Notes: generated by a model from the sequence alone, not told the origin. Positions 29,977 through 39,072 are shown, counted from the first letter of the stretch. The stretch: 64,000 bases of DNA from Crossiella equi (GCF_017876755.1 NZ_JAGIOO010000001.1:6433786-6497785), one strand, 5' to 3'. Numbers and translations: made by a program.

Positions 29977-31131
29977 ATGCCGACCCCGTCCGGGGAGCGC
30001 CGCCCGGCCACCGGCGCGGCGTCCGCGCGTGCTCTCCTGCCCGCCACGTTGGCCCGCCCGCTGGCGGAGTTCGAGCGCCACCTGACCCTGGAACGCGACG
30101 TCTCCCCACACACCACTCGCGCCTACCTGGGCGATGTGGTCTCCCTGCTGACCCACTTCACTGGAGAACTCGACAGCAGCGCCCCTGGGACTTCCGAGGC
30201 CGCCACAAGCGGTACCGAGGCCGCTGCTGAGGGTCCGGCTGTCGATGCCGCCAGGAAGGCCGCCAGCCCTGCGGACGCCGCCGCCGGTGCCGGGGACGCC
30301 GCCGCTGGTCCCGGAAACGCCGATGCCGGGAACGCCGAGAAGGCTCCCTCCGAGGGGCCGGACCTGTCCTCGCTCGACCTCGCCGAGCTGCGCTCGTGGC
30401 TGGCCGCCCAGCGCGCCGCGGGCGCCAGCCGCACCACGCTCGCCCGCCGCGCGGCGGCCGCGCGCACCTTCACCGGCTGGGCGGCCAAGGCGGGTTACCT
30501 GGACAACGACCCGGGGCCCCGGCTGGCCTCCGCCCGGCCGCACCGGCACCTGCCCTCGGTGCTCCGCGCCGAACAGGCGACGGCCGCGATGGAGGCCTCG
30601 AAGGCCGGGGCTGCGGAGGGTGATCCGGTAGCGCTGCGTGATCACGCGATCGTGGAACTCCTGTACGCCACTGGGGTTAGAGTCTCCGAACTCTGCGGGT
30701 TGGACCTGGGCGATATTGATCACGCACGGCGTGTCGCACTGGTTCTCGGCAAGGGTGACAAGCAGCGTTCGGTGCCCTACGGCGAACCAGCCGATCGGGC
30801 GATCCGTGCCTGGTTGGCACAAGGTCGACCGCAACTTGTCTGTGCCGCTTCACATGCGGCGTTGTTCCTCGGCGCACGCGGTGGCAGGCTCGATCCGAGA
30901 GTGGTGAGGAGGGTGGTGCACGACATGGTCGGTTCCGTGCCTGGTGCCGCCCCGATTGGTCCGCACGGGTTGCGGCATTCGGCCGCCACGCACCTCCTGG
31001 AAGGGGGAGCTGACCTCCGAAGCGTTCAGGAGCTGCTTGGTCACGCTACGCTCGCAACGACTCAGCTCTACACCCACGTCACCGTCGAACGGCTGAAGGC
31101 GATACATGACCGAACCCACCCCCGTTCCTGA
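29977..31131 (+). CDS. xerC: Tyrosine recombinase XerC with an Ala/Gly-rich insertion
   Basis: 384 residues from the ATG at 29977 behind GGGAGGAAC. XerC with XerD resolves chromosome dimers at dif. The core-binding domain is split: after [20 protein letters not shown], residues about 66-129 are Ala/Gly/Ser/Pro-rich (GDAAAG and GNADAGNAE units), and the helix [20 protein letters not shown] resumes. The catalytic domain is complete: Arg235 (TGVRVSEL), Lys in LGKGDKQR, H330-x-x-R333 (HGLRH), His356 (LGHATL) and Tyr365 (TQLYTH). The usual XerC length is about 300. Codons ending in A or T become frequent after 30640. whiG starts inside the last 26 bp. Confidence 0.93.
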   Translation: MPTPSGERRPATGAASARALLPATLARPLAEFERHLTLERDVSPHTTRAYLGDVVSLLTHFTGELDSSAPGTSEAATSGTEAAAEGPAVDAARKAASPADAAAGAGDAAAGPGNADAGNAEKAPSEGPDLSSLDLAELRSWLAAQRAAGASRTTLARRAAAARTFTGWAAKAGYLDNDPGPRLASARPHRHLPSVLRAEQATAAMEASKAGAAEGDPVALRDHAIVELLYATGVRVSELCGLDLGDIDHARRVALVLGKGDKQRSVPYGEPADRAIRAWLAQGRPQLVCAASHAALFLGARGGRLDPRVVRRVVHDMVGSVPGAAPIGPHGLRHSAATHLLEGGADLRSVQELLGHATLATTQLYTHVTVERLKAIHDRTHPRS

Positions 31132-32110
31132 CGATGCCGGGGGAGGTTTCCGCACAGCGACCGTGTCAACGGCGTCCTCCCCCCAGGCCCGCCCAACACA
31201 CCTCGGACGTACTCGTCGTCACGGCGTTGACGAAGGCACGGCACCCCGGCAGGGGCGCGGTGCCGGGAACCCCGGCGGACACGGCCACAAGTCCGCTCCG
31301 GCATCCGAGGAGCCCGCGCACGCCGTCGGCGAGCCGCGCAGCGCCGAGGACGTCGAAGCGGGCATCGTCGCGCTGTGGCGCGCGTACGGCCAGGCGAGGG
31401 AGCAGACGCTCCGCGACCGCCTGGTGCTGCACTACGCGCCACTGGTCAAGTACGTCGCGGGCCGCGTCGGCACCGGCCTGCCCTCCTACGTCGACGTCGC
31501 CGACCTCGTGCAGTCCGGCGTCTTCGGCCTGGTCGACGCGATCGAGAAGTTCGAGCCGGAACGCGGGCTGAAGTTCGAGACCTACGCGATGCAGCGCATC
31601 CGCGGCGCGATCCTGGACGACCTGCGCGCCCAGGACTGGGTCCCGCGCTCAGTCCGCAGCCGGGCCCGCGACGTCGAACGCGCCCTGGAACGTCTGGAAG
31701 CACGCCTGCAGCGCACGGCCACGGACCTGGAACTGGCCGACGAGCTGGGCGTGAGCAGCGACGAGCTGCGTGAACTGTTCGCCCAGCTCCAGCTCACCAG
31801 CGTGGTCGCCCTGGACGAACTGATCGCGGCAGGCCGCGGCACGGCCTCGCTGGCCGAGACCCTGCCGGACGACCGCGCCGAGGACCCGGTGGCGGCCCTG
31901 GTCGACCAGGACGGCCGCCGCCAGCTCGCGGACGCGATCGCCCAGCTCTCCGAACGCGACCGCGTCGTGGTCACCCTCTACTACTTCGAGAACCTGACCC
32001 TGGCCGAAATCGGCCGAGTCCTGGGCGTCACCGAATCCCGGGTCTGCCAGCTCCACACCCGGGCGGTCCTCCGCCTCCGCACGAAGATGGCCGAACAAGC
32101 CGAAGCCTGA
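31106..32110 (+). CDS. whiG: WhiG/FliA-type RNA polymerase sigma factor
   Basis: 334 residues. WhiG commits aerial hyphae to sporulation in Streptomyces and belongs to the FliA group. Region 2 is clear ([69 protein letters not shown]). Region 3 has [20 protein letters not shown]. Region 4 has [20 protein letters not shown], then [20 protein letters not shown]. The first 75 residues are low complexity, and a later start is possible. The ATG at 31106 overlaps xerC by 26 bp, with GAAGG 6 nt upstream, which supports coupling. No anti-sigma gene is next to it. Confidence 0.93.
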   Translation: MTEPTPVPDDAGGGFRTATVSTASSPQARPTHLGRTRRHGVDEGTAPRQGRGAGNPGGHGHKSAPASEEPAHAVGEPRSAEDVEAGIVALWRAYGQAREQTLRDRLVLHYAPLVKYVAGRVGTGLPSYVDVADLVQSGVFGLVDAIEKFEPERGLKFETYAMQRIRGAILDDLRAQDWVPRSVRSRARDVERALERLEARLQRTATDLELADELGVSSDELRELFAQLQLTSVVALDELIAAGRGTASLAETLPDDRAEDPVAALVDQDGRRQLADAIAQLSERDRVVVTLYYFENLTLAEIGRVLGVTESRVCQLHTRAVLRLRTKMAEQAEA

Positions 32111-32318
32111 CCACCTCGCCCGGCAGCCACCCCAGGTGGCTCCAGGCACCGCCACCCGGCAAGGGACGAGCCGGGTGGCACGACGGACGCGAGCAGCCTG
32201 GCCCATTGGCGGGCGGCGTGCGGCGGTGGCACAACCCCGTGTCACCGGGAGCCCACAGCCGACACGGCGACGGCCAAGCCGGTGGCCCAGGCGAGGGGCC
32301 CGGGACAGGGCACCGGGT

Positions 32319-34562
32319 TCACCGCGGACCACCAGGCGCGGGCACCGGAGCTTGCCGACCGCGTGGCCACCGCGGCGAGGACGGCGCAGCCCCACCGGAG
32401 CCGCCGAGGGCAGGGCTGGGCAGACGCGACTCGGCTCGAACCGGTCGGACCAGCCGCCAGGGAACTGGCGTGATCCTCTCCCCGGGCTCTGGGCGCTGCC
32501 GCCCTGACAGCACCCAGAGCCGTGGAGGAGAGGACGGGTGCCCGCCGCGACGCGGGAGGCAGCGACCGGTCACCGCACCCGGCACCGCCGAGGAGCACCC
32601 GCAACAGCTCGTATGCGATACCTCCTGGTCTAGGGGACGTGGGGTGCCCGGCGGCGAAACCTCGGCGTGGAGGAGTTGAGGCCCCGCCGGACACCCTTCA
32701 ACGACACCAGTTGCCAGGCTGGCAAACGAGTCGCGAAGTAGTGCGAACCGCGACCAGAGACCCGTTGTCACGGGACGTAATCGCCCAGCCCATCGCGAAA
32801 CCCAACCCACAGACACCCGCTGACCACGTCGGACAAGCCCAAAGCACCGAGTCGGGCCACGCCGCCGCCCACCCCCGCCCACTGGAGCCCGGGATCGACG
32901 GGATTCCCACAAGAGCACGACTCGCGGCCGAATGCTGACCGGAGAGTTGCGAATAGGCCGCTCCCGCTTTTGCCTCCCGGGCACAGCAAACCGCTTTCGG
33001 CCATCTGTCCACGGCAATAGCCGGACCCGGGGCGGTGCGAACAGGCTCAGCGGATCGAGGTAGTCCTCCCCACGCCTCAACCCCCAGTGCAGACACGTCC
33101 CAGCGGCCGGTGTGCCAGCCGAAGCCAAAACGGATTGCGAGCCAGGAGCGGGCACCCGGGGAACCGGGGTGTGAGCCCAGCGCGGCAGCGGCTTCGCTGA
33201 AGGTGCCGACCTCGGTCTGTTCATGGCCGGAGCGAGCGGCCGCCGGTGCGTCGGAGCGTGGCTCCGGACTGGAGGTGGCTTGGCCGAAACCAGCGTGGGC
33301 TGTGGTGGCGGAGCGGGTGTCGCGAGTGGCGGTTGGGGCGTCGGAGTGCGGTCCCGGTCCGCCGGGGGCCATTCCCCGGGCGGCGGAGTTGGTGCGGGAT
33401 GCGGACCAGGACTGGGCGTCGGGTGCGCGGGTGGGCGAGTCCGACTTGGCGGAAGTGCGGCCGGTGTCGGTCGGGTGGCAGGAGCGGACCCCGGGTGCGA
33501 GTGCTCCGGGTCGAGCGGAGGACCGGGCGATGGCCGTGGCGTCGAGGGCGGTGCCGGGTGCGCGGGCGTCCAGCTCGCCAGGGAGTACGTGCGGCGGGCC
33601 GGAGGCCCAGTCGGTGTTGGGTTTGTCGCGGGTGATCGCACGGGACGTGCCGGGGTGTGGGCCCGGCCGATCAGGAGGGCGGCCGCAGGCAGCTCGGGTG
33701 AAGTCAGTGTCGGGAGTTGGGCAGGAGCGGGCGTCGCGTGCGATGACACCGGAGGGGCGGGAGGGACGGTCCAAGGCGGCAGTGGCCTGGCCGAAGTCGC
33801 AGGGACCGGTGCCCCATGGGGTGAAGCCTCAAGGACAGACGCCCGGACGACCGGTACTTCAGGGGGCGGGACTTCAAGGACCGGCCCCCTGAGGACTCGC
33901 GCCCCAGGGGGCGGGGCCGAATGCGGGGCCGGAGTGGATGTCCGGTCCCTTGGAAGCCGTGGCGGGGGTGGCGAAGCCGGTGCCGGGCGTGGAGCGGGCG
34001 TTGCGCGTGGTGGCCGTGCCGCCGGGGCGTGGGGCCGGTCCACCAGCAGCCGCGCTGGTGGCGGGCTCGCGCAGCCCTCGTGACCGGGTGTGAGCAGGCC
34101 CAGCGGTTCGCCCCTGGCCACCCGCAGTCCACGGCGGACCTGCGGGTCCACCGGTTCGTACGTCGTCCGCAGCCCTCCGGTGTGCAGGACCGACACCACA
34201 CCGCGCCCGGCCAGCGGACCGGCGAAGACAACCAGGCCGGGGGCCGCGGCGAGGACCGGCGTGCCCGAGGGGGCCGCCAGGTCCACGCCGCGGTGGCCCG
34301 GGCCGAAGCGGTGCTGCGGCCGCTGGAAGGGCCGCAGCACCGCGGGCCGGCCGGGGAGCGGCCAGCTCCACGCGCTGCCGGGGAACAGCGTCGGGGGAGC
34401 GGCGTCTCGGACCGCGGCCGGGGACGCCCCAGCCGCCGCGCAGCCGGACAGGATCGTCGCCAGGAGGGCCAGGACGACCGCGCGGACCACCGTGTGGCGG
34501 GCCAATGCGGTCGTTCCCGGGACGGTCGCTGCCGGGGGAGGGGAGAGCGGCGGATGGGGCAT
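32319..34562 (-). CDS. Lipoprotein-type M23 (LytM) peptidase split by a proline-rich insertion; stop codon position uncertain
   Basis: The family M23 gene beside rpsB (Rv2891 in M. tuberculosis) is normally under 200 residues. From the ATG at 34562 the product has a lipoprotein signal (VVRAVVLALLATILSGC, Cys41) and the first half of the LytM fold: SWPLPGRPAVLRPFQ, then HRGVD with zinc ligands His90 and Asp94, then GLRTTYEPV, ending GHEGC at 160-164. The second half, CLHWGLRRGEDYLDP, does not appear until 490-504. Between them lie about 325 in-frame Pro/Ala/Ser/Thr residues. After VRLLPW (513-518) codon use becomes irregular and no stop occurs until 32319, beyond a hairpin at 32485-32521. The last 229 codons may not be real coding sequence. 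His492 is the conserved third ligand, and the usual HxH has Cys at the first position, as in this subfamily. Confidence 0.6.
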   Translation of the reverse strand: MPHPPLSPPPAATVPGTTALARHTVVRAVVLALLATILSGCAAAGASPAAVRDAAPPTLFPGSAWSWPLPGRPAVLRPFQRPQHRFGPGHRGVDLAAPSGTPVLAAAPGLVVFAGPLAGRGVVSVLHTGGLRTTYEPVDPQVRRGLRVARGEPLGLLTPGHEGCASPPPARLLVDRPHAPAARPPRATPAPRPAPASPPPPRLPRDRTSTPAPHSAPPPGARVLRGPVLEVPPPEVPVVRASVLEASPHGAPVPATSARPLPPWTVPPAPPVSSHATPAPAQLPTLTSPELPAAALLIGRAHTPARPVRSPATNPTPTGPPARRTYSLASWTPAHPAPPSTPRPSPGPPLDPEHSHPGSAPATRPTPAALPPSRTRPPAHPTPSPGPHPAPTPPPGEWPPADRDRTPTPQPPLATPAPPPQPTLVSAKPPPVRSHAPTHRRPLAPAMNRPRSAPSAKPLPRWAHTPVPRVPAPGSQSVLASAGTPAAGTCLHWGLRRGEDYLDPLSLFAPPRVRLLPWTDGRKRFAVPGRQKRERPIRNSPVSIRPRVVLLWESRRSRAPVGGGGRRRGPTRCFGLVRRGQRVSVGWVSRWAGRLRPVTTGLWSRFALLRDSFASLATGVVEGCPAGPQLLHAEVSPPGTPRPLDQEVSHTSCCGCSSAVPGAVTGRCLPRRGGHPSSPPRLWVLSGRQRPEPGERITPVPWRLVRPVRAESRLPSPALGGSGGAAPSSPRWPRGRQAPVPAPGGPR
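32485..32521. terminator. Strong hairpin between whiG and the M23 gene
   Basis: GGCTCTGGGCGCTG (32485-32498) pairs with 32508-32521 with one mismatch around a 9-nt loop. CTCTCC/GGAGAG flanks (32476-32481 and 32524-32531) may lengthen it. It lies between convergent genes and should end both transcripts. This argues that the M23 coding region stops before it. From 32111 to about 33000 I see no other gene. Confidence 0.75.
33130..33800 (-). repeat. Degenerate 81-84-bp in-frame repeat array inside the M23 gene
   Basis: The word GGAGCG occurs (plus strand) at 33145, 33229, 33310, 33481 and 33724, each within a shared TGGNNGGAGCGG context. The intervals are 84, 81, 171 and 243 bp: all multiples of three, and one, one, two and three periods of about 81-85 bp. 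A second word, C(T/C)TGGCCGAA, recurs at 33279 and 33786, 507 bp apart (six periods). In the M23 frame these give a recurring x-P-A-P motif (TPAPAQLP, GSAPATRP, TPAPPPQP, PLAPAMNRP, VPAPGSQS). About eight diverged units fit the span. Confidence 0.6.
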
Positions 34563-34689
34563 GCCACGAGAGTCGGGGAAGGGGGAAGGGGAGGCCAGGA
34601 AGGGGGAGGGAGGCTGTGGACAACTCCGCGGATGTGGACAGCTCGGGATCTTGACTAGGGGCGATTCGGAGATGAGAGGGGTGGGGGCG

Positions 34690-34695
34690 TATGCT
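34690..34695 (+). promoter_or_regulatory. -10 element TATGCT of the rpsB promoter
   Basis: TATGCT lies in the gap between the M23 start (34562) and rpsB (34922). A matching -35 is not clear: TTCGGA at 34665 is 19 nt away. A start near 34702 would give a leader of about 220 nt, in which a 12-bp palindrome CTGGAGCTCCAG (34777-34788) is visible. Long structured rpsB leaders often mediate S2 autoregulation in other phyla. Nothing else is seen in this gap. Confidence 0.45.
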
Positions 34696-34921
34696 CTTGG
34701 CGCGGTCCGTCTGTGTGCGGACTGACTTCGCGTGTCAGCGCAGGTCTCACGATGTGGGACGCGTGGCCCGGTGGTCCTGGAGCTCCAGCACGAACAAGGG
34801 GAGCACTGGGTTCGGGCTGCGGGCCTGACACCAGGGCGAGGGGCCGACCGGTCCTCCGCGACAACCATCCCGCGCGCCGGGCCTACCCGCCGCGCCTGAG
34901 AACACGAGGTGTCATCCGGCT

Positions 34922-35743
34922 ATGGCCGTCGTCACCATGAGGCAGCTGCTCGACAGCGGCGTGCACTTCGGGCACCAGACTCGTCGCTGGAACCCGAAGA
35001 TGAAGCGCTACATCTTCACCGAGCGCAACGGCATCTACATCATCGACCTGCAGCAGACGCTGACCTACATCGACCGTGCCTACGAGTTCGTCAAGGAGAC
35101 GGTCGCCCACGGCGGCACGATCCTGTTCGTCGGCACCAAGAAGCAGGCGCAGGAGGCCATCGCCTCCCAGGCTCTGCGCGTCGGCATGCCCTTCGTCAAC
35201 CAGCGCTGGCTGGGCGGCATGCTCACCAACTTCTCCACCGTGCACAAGCGTCTTCAGCGCCTCAAGGAGCTCGAGGCGATGGAGCAGACCGGTGGCTTCC
35301 AGGGTCTCACCAAGAAGGAGATCCTGATGCTCACCCGCGAGAAGGACAAGCTGGAGAAGACCCTCGGCGGCATCCGCGACATGGCCAAGGTGCCGAGCGC
35401 GGTGTGGATCGTGGACACCAAGAAGGAGCACATCGCCGTCGGCGAGGCCCGCAAGCTGGGCATCCCGGTCGTGGCGATCCTGGACACGAACTGCGACCCC
35501 GACGAGGTCGACTTCCCGATCCCGGGCAACGACGACGCCATCCGGTCCGCCGCGCTGCTGACCAAGGTCGTCGCCGAGGCCGCGGCCGCCGGCCTCATGG
35601 CCCGCTCCGGCCAGGGCAAGGCCGCCGAGGGTGAGGACAAGCCCGCCGCGGCCGAGGAGCCCCTCGCCGAGTGGGAGCAGGAGCTGCTGGTCAACGCCTC
35701 CGCGGGTGCGCCCGCCGAGGGCGAAGCCGCCGCCCAGTCCTGA
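34922..35743 (+). CDS. rpsB: 30S ribosomal protein S2
   Basis: 273 residues. S2 binds the 30S platform with S1. Conserved blocks are [60 protein letters not shown] and [20 protein letters not shown]. The last 40 residues are an acidic Ala/Glu-rich tail common in actinobacteria. The partner tsf follows after a hairpin. Confidence 0.97.
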   Translation: MAVVTMRQLLDSGVHFGHQTRRWNPKMKRYIFTERNGIYIIDLQQTLTYIDRAYEFVKETVAHGGTILFVGTKKQAQEAIASQALRVGMPFVNQRWLGGMLTNFSTVHKRLQRLKELEAMEQTGGFQGLTKKEILMLTREKDKLEKTLGGIRDMAKVPSAVWIVDTKKEHIAVGEARKLGIPVVAILDTNCDPDEVDFPIPGNDDAIRSAALLTKVVAEAAAAGLMARSGQGKAAEGEDKPAAAEEPLAEWEQELLVNASAGAPAEGEAAAQS

Positions 35744-35749
35744 TGACGT

Positions 35750-35783
35750 GACCGCCGCCCGGCCCCAGTGCCGGGCGGCGGTC
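35750..35783 (+). terminator. Attenuating hairpin between rpsB and tsf
   Basis: A perfect 14-bp stem, GACCGCCGCCCGGC (35750-35763) with 35770-35783, closes a 6-nt loop. It has no T-run. In many bacteria rpsB and tsf share one mRNA with partial termination between them, which fits here. Confidence 0.75.
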
Positions 35784-35843
35784 CGCCAGGGCTCCTCAAC
35801 CCCACTCCACGCTTGCGTACCGAAGAAGGACGGACGACGCACG

Positions 35844-36659
35844 ATGTCGAACTACACCGCGGCTGATGTGAAGCGGCTCCGCGAGCTCACCGCCGCCGGC
35901 ATGATGGACTGCAAGAAGGCGCTCGAAGAGGCCAACGGCGACTTCGACAAGGCCGTCGAGATCCTGCGCATCAAGGGCGCCAAGGATGTCGGCAAGCGCG
36001 CCGAGCGCACCACCGCCAACGGCCTGGTCGCCGTCTCCGGTGGGGTCATGGTCGAGGTGAACTGCGAGACCGACTTCGTCGCCAAGAACGACGAGTTCAT
36101 CGCCCTCGCCAACAACATCGCCGCCACCGCGGCCGAGGCCAAGATCGCCGACCTGGCCGAGCTGAAGGCCGCCAAGCTGGGCGACAAGACCGTCGAGGAG
36201 ACCGTTCTCGCCCTCTCCGCCAAGATCGGCGAGAAGCTCGAGCTGCGCCGCGTCGTGTCCTTCGACGGCACCGTGGCCGTGTACCTGCACAAGCGTTCCG
36301 CCGACCTGCCCGCCGCCGTCGGCGTGCTGGTGGAGTACACCGGCGACAACGCGGACGCCGCCCGTGGCGCCGCGATGCAGATCGCCGCGATGAAGCCCCG
36401 CTTCGTCACCCGCGACGAGGTCCCGGCCGACACGGTCGCCAACGAGCGCCGCATCGCCGAGGAGACCGCCCGCGAGGAGGGCAAGCCCGAGGCCGCGCTG
36501 CCGAAGATCGTCGAGGGTCGCCTCAACGGCTTCTTCAAGGACAGCGTGCTGCTGGAGCAGTCCTCCGTGCAGGACAGCAAGAAGTCCGTGAAGGCCGTGC
36601 TGGACGCCGAGGGCGTCTCGGTCACCCGCTTCGCGCGCTTCGAGGTGGGCCAGGCCTGA
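35844..36659 (+). CDS. tsf: Elongation factor Ts
   Basis: 271 residues. EF-Ts recycles GDP from EF-Tu. The start [20 protein letters not shown], then [20 protein letters not shown] (UBA-like), [20 protein letters not shown]-type block and the C-terminal [19 protein letters not shown] are standard. The ATG has GAAGGACGG upstream. A terminator follows. Confidence 0.97.
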   Translation: MSNYTAADVKRLRELTAAGMMDCKKALEEANGDFDKAVEILRIKGAKDVGKRAERTTANGLVAVSGGVMVEVNCETDFVAKNDEFIALANNIAATAAEAKIADLAELKAAKLGDKTVEETVLALSAKIGEKLELRRVVSFDGTVAVYLHKRSADLPAAVGVLVEYTGDNADAARGAAMQIAAMKPRFVTRDEVPADTVANERRIAEETAREEGKPEAALPKIVEGRLNGFFKDSVLLEQSSVQDSKKSVKAVLDAEGVSVTRFARFEVGQA

Positions 36660-36708
36660 GTGCCTGCCCCCCGGTGAACATCATCTGGTCCGAACGAGGA
36701 CCATGAGG

Positions 36709-36746
36709 CTGTGCCCCGTCTTCACCTGTGAGGGCGGGGCACAGTT
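36709..36746 (+). terminator. Terminator after tsf
   Basis: CTGTGCCCCG (36709-36718) pairs with 36735-36744 around a 16-nt loop and is followed by TTT. It separates rpsB-tsf from pyrH, which is therefore likely to have its own promoter or to rely on read-through. Confidence 0.8.
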
Positions 36747-36793
36747 TCGCAAGCAAAAGGCTCCCCCAGGCCTGACGAGGAGGACGGTTGACC

Positions 36794-37534
36794 GTGACCA
36801 CGGACGGTGCGGCGAACACCGGCTACCGCCGGGTGTTGCTCAAGCTCGGTGGCGAGATGTTCGGTGGCGGCGAGGTCGGTGTTGACCCCGATGTGGTGTC
36901 CACGGTCGCCCGGCAGATCGCCGATGTGGTCGCGACCGGCGCCCAGATCGGTGTGGTCATCGGCGGCGGCAACTTCTTCCGCGGCGCCGAGCTGCAGCAG
37001 CGCGGCATGGACCGCTCCCGGGCCGACTACATGGGCATGCTCGGCACGGTCATGAACTGCCTGGCCCTGCAGGACTTCCTCGAGCGCCAGCACGGCATCG
37101 ACACGCGCGTGCAGACCGCCATCACCATGGCCCAGGTCGCCGAGGCGTACATCCCCCGCCGAGCCATGCGCCACCTCGAGAAGGGCCGCGTGGTCATCTT
37201 CGGTGGCGGTGCGGGCATGCCGTACTTCTCCACCGACACCACCGCCGCCCAGCGCGCGCTGGAGATCGGGTGCGAGGTCGTGCTCATGGCCAAGGCCGTG
37301 GACGGCGTCTACACCGCCGACCCCAAGCTCGACCCGGACGCCCAGCGCTTCGAGCACATCACGCACAGCGAGGTGCTGCGCCGGGGCCTGAAGGTCGCCG
37401 ACGCCACCGCGTTCAGCCTGTGCATGGACAACAACATGCCGATCATCGTGTTCAACCTGCTGGTCGAGGGCAACATCGCGCGCGCCGTGCGTGGTGAGAA
37501 GATCGGGACGCTGGTCAGCACCCCAGCCGGTTGA
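36794..37534 (+). CDS. pyrH: Uridylate kinase
   Basis: 246 residues from the GTG at 36794. A TTG at 36788 is also in frame, but is only 4 nt from GGAGG (36779-36783), while the GTG is 10 nt away, so the start is uncertain by two codons. PyrH phosphorylates UMP to UDP as a hexamer. [53 protein letters not shown] and [19 protein letters not shown] are family hallmarks. It is followed by frr. Confidence 0.96.
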   Translation: MTTDGAANTGYRRVLLKLGGEMFGGGEVGVDPDVVSTVARQIADVVATGAQIGVVIGGGNFFRGAELQQRGMDRSRADYMGMLGTVMNCLALQDFLERQHGIDTRVQTAITMAQVAEAYIPRRAMRHLEKGRVVIFGGGAGMPYFSTDTTAAQRALEIGCEVVLMAKAVDGVYTADPKLDPDAQRFEHITHSEVLRRGLKVADATAFSLCMDNNMPIIVFNLLVEGNIARAVRGEKIGTLVSTPAG

Positions 37535-37607
37535 GCCCGCCCCCAGCCGTGCTGGGATGGTGTGCACAGCTACCAGTGGGGTTCGGCAACAACACTTAGG
37601 AGCAGCC

Positions 37608-38165
37608 GTGATCGACGAGACCCTCCTCGACGCCGAGGAGAAGATGGAAAAAGCGGTGGCTGTGGCCAAGGACGACCTTGCTGCGGTGCGAACCGGCCGG
37701 GCGACCCCGGCCATGTTCAACCGCATCGTCGTCGACTACTACGGTTCGCCCACGCCGATCAACCAGATGGCCTCGATCACCGTCCCCGAGGCGCGCATGG
37801 CCGTCATCAAGCCGTATGACAACGGCCAGCTCAACGCCATGGAGAAGGCGATCCGCGACTCCGACCTGGGCGTCAACCCCACCAACGACGGCATGATCAT
37901 CCGCGTGGTGTTCCCCCAGCTCTCCGAAGAGCGCCGCCGCGAGATGGTGAAGGTCGCCAAGGGCAAGGGCGAGGACGCGAAGGTCACCATCCGCAACATC
38001 CGCCGCAAGTCCAAGGACGAGCTCGACCGCATCGAGAAGGACGGCGAGGCGGGCGAGGACGAGGTGGCTCGCGCGGAGAAGGAGCTCCAGGGGCTCACCG
38101 ACAAGTACGTCGGCCAGGTCGACGTGCTGGTCAAGCACAAAGAGACCGAACTGCTTGAGGTTTGA
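37608..38165 (+). CDS. frr: Ribosome recycling factor
   Basis: 185 residues from a GTG behind TTAGGAG. RRF splits post-termination ribosomes with EF-G. The coiled-coil domain 1 ([59 protein letters not shown]) and the small domain ([20 protein letters not shown]) are complete. It is followed by cdsA after 4 nt. Confidence 0.97.
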   Translation: MIDETLLDAEEKMEKAVAVAKDDLAAVRTGRATPAMFNRIVVDYYGSPTPINQMASITVPEARMAVIKPYDNGQLNAMEKAIRDSDLGVNPTNDGMIIRVVFPQLSEERRREMVKVAKGKGEDAKVTIRNIRRKSKDELDRIEKDGEAGEDEVARAEKELQGLTDKYVGQVDVLVKHKETELLEV

Positions 38166-38169
38166 TCGA

Positions 38170-39072
38170 GTGTCGACCGGCGATCGTGAGGACGCGCCCG
38201 GAACGTCTGAGAACGTTCCGGGCGCTGCTTCGTCAGCTTCTTCCGGCGCCGGACGGCAGTCCAAGGCGGGCCGGAACCTGGGCGCGGCCATCTTCGTGGG
38301 CGTGCTGCTGGGCGCGGCCATCCTGGTCTCCCTGCTGACGGTGCGCCACCTGTTCGTGGGCATCGTCGCGCTCGCCGTGCTCGCCTCCACCTGGGAGCTC
38401 GCGGACGCGCTCAAGCGCGGCGCGGGCATCGACGTGGCGCGGTGGCCGGTGCTCATCGGTGGCCAGGCCATGGTGTGGCTGGCCTGGCCGTTCGAGCGCA
38501 ACGGGCTGTTGTCCGCTTTCGTGGTCACCGTGCTGGCGGTGCTCGTCGCCCGGTTCCGGGGCGGTATCAACGGCTACCTGCGGGACGTGGCCGCCTCGGT
38601 GTTCACCGCGGCCTACGTGCCGATGTTCGCCGCGTTCGCGGCCATGCTCGTGGTCCCGGAGGACGGCGCCGCACGTGTGCTGTGCTTCCTGATCGGCGTG
38701 GTCTGCTCGGACACCGGCGGCTACGCGGCCGGGGTGTTCCTCGGCAAGCACCCGATGTCCCCCACGATCAGCCCCAAGAAGTCGTGGGAGGGCTTCGGCG
38801 GCTCGATGGCGGCCGGTGTCCTCTCCGGCGCGCTCACCGTGCCGCTGCTCCTGGGCGGCGAGTGGTGGCAGGGCGTGCTGCTCGGCATCGCGCTGGTCGT
38901 CACCTCGACCGTCGGCGACCTGATGGAGTCGGTGATCAAGCGGGACCTGGGCATCAAGGACATGGGCACGCTGCTGCCGGGGCACGGCGGCCTCATGGAC
39001 CGCATGGACTCGCTGCTGCCCTCCGCCGTGGTCTCCTGGCTGCTGCTGCGCGCCTTCGTCCCGACCCCCTGA
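38170..39072 (+). CDS. cdsA: Phosphatidate cytidylyltransferase (CDP-diglyceride synthase)
   Basis: 300 residues from the GTG at 38170, with GAGG 9 nt upstream. A TTG at 38155 inside frr is an alternative. CdsA makes CDP-diacylglycerol for phospholipid synthesis. A Ser/Gly-rich head of 40 residues precedes about eight helices. The CDP-alcohol synthase signature, STVGDLMESVIKRDLGIKDM then GTLLPGHGGLMDRMDSL, is at the C-terminus. It ends in an inverted repeat. Confidence 0.95.
   Translation: MSTGDREDAPGTSENVPGAASSASSGAGRQSKAGRNLGAAIFVGVLLGAAILVSLLTVRHLFVGIVALAVLASTWELADALKRGAGIDVARWPVLIGGQAMVWLAWPFERNGLLSAFVVTVLAVLVARFRGGINGYLRDVAASVFTAAYVPMFAAFAAMLVVPEDGAARVLCFLIGVVCSDTGGYAAGVFLGKHPMSPTISPKKSWEGFGGSMAAGVLSGALTVPLLLGGEWWQGVLLGIALVVTSTVGDLMESVIKRDLGIKDMGTLLPGHGGLMDRMDSLLPSAVVSWLLLRAFVPTP

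Noticed and set aside
32698-33774. Second minus-strand frame over the M23 insertion as a separate gene
   Set aside because: No ribosome site, no signal or domain, and it overlaps both conserved M23 halves out of frame. Kept only as a question in the findings.
34777-34788. Palindrome CTGGAGCTCCAG in the rpsB leader as a riboswitch or S2-binding site
   Set aside because: Too short and isolated. No known rpsB leader fold could be recognised by eye.
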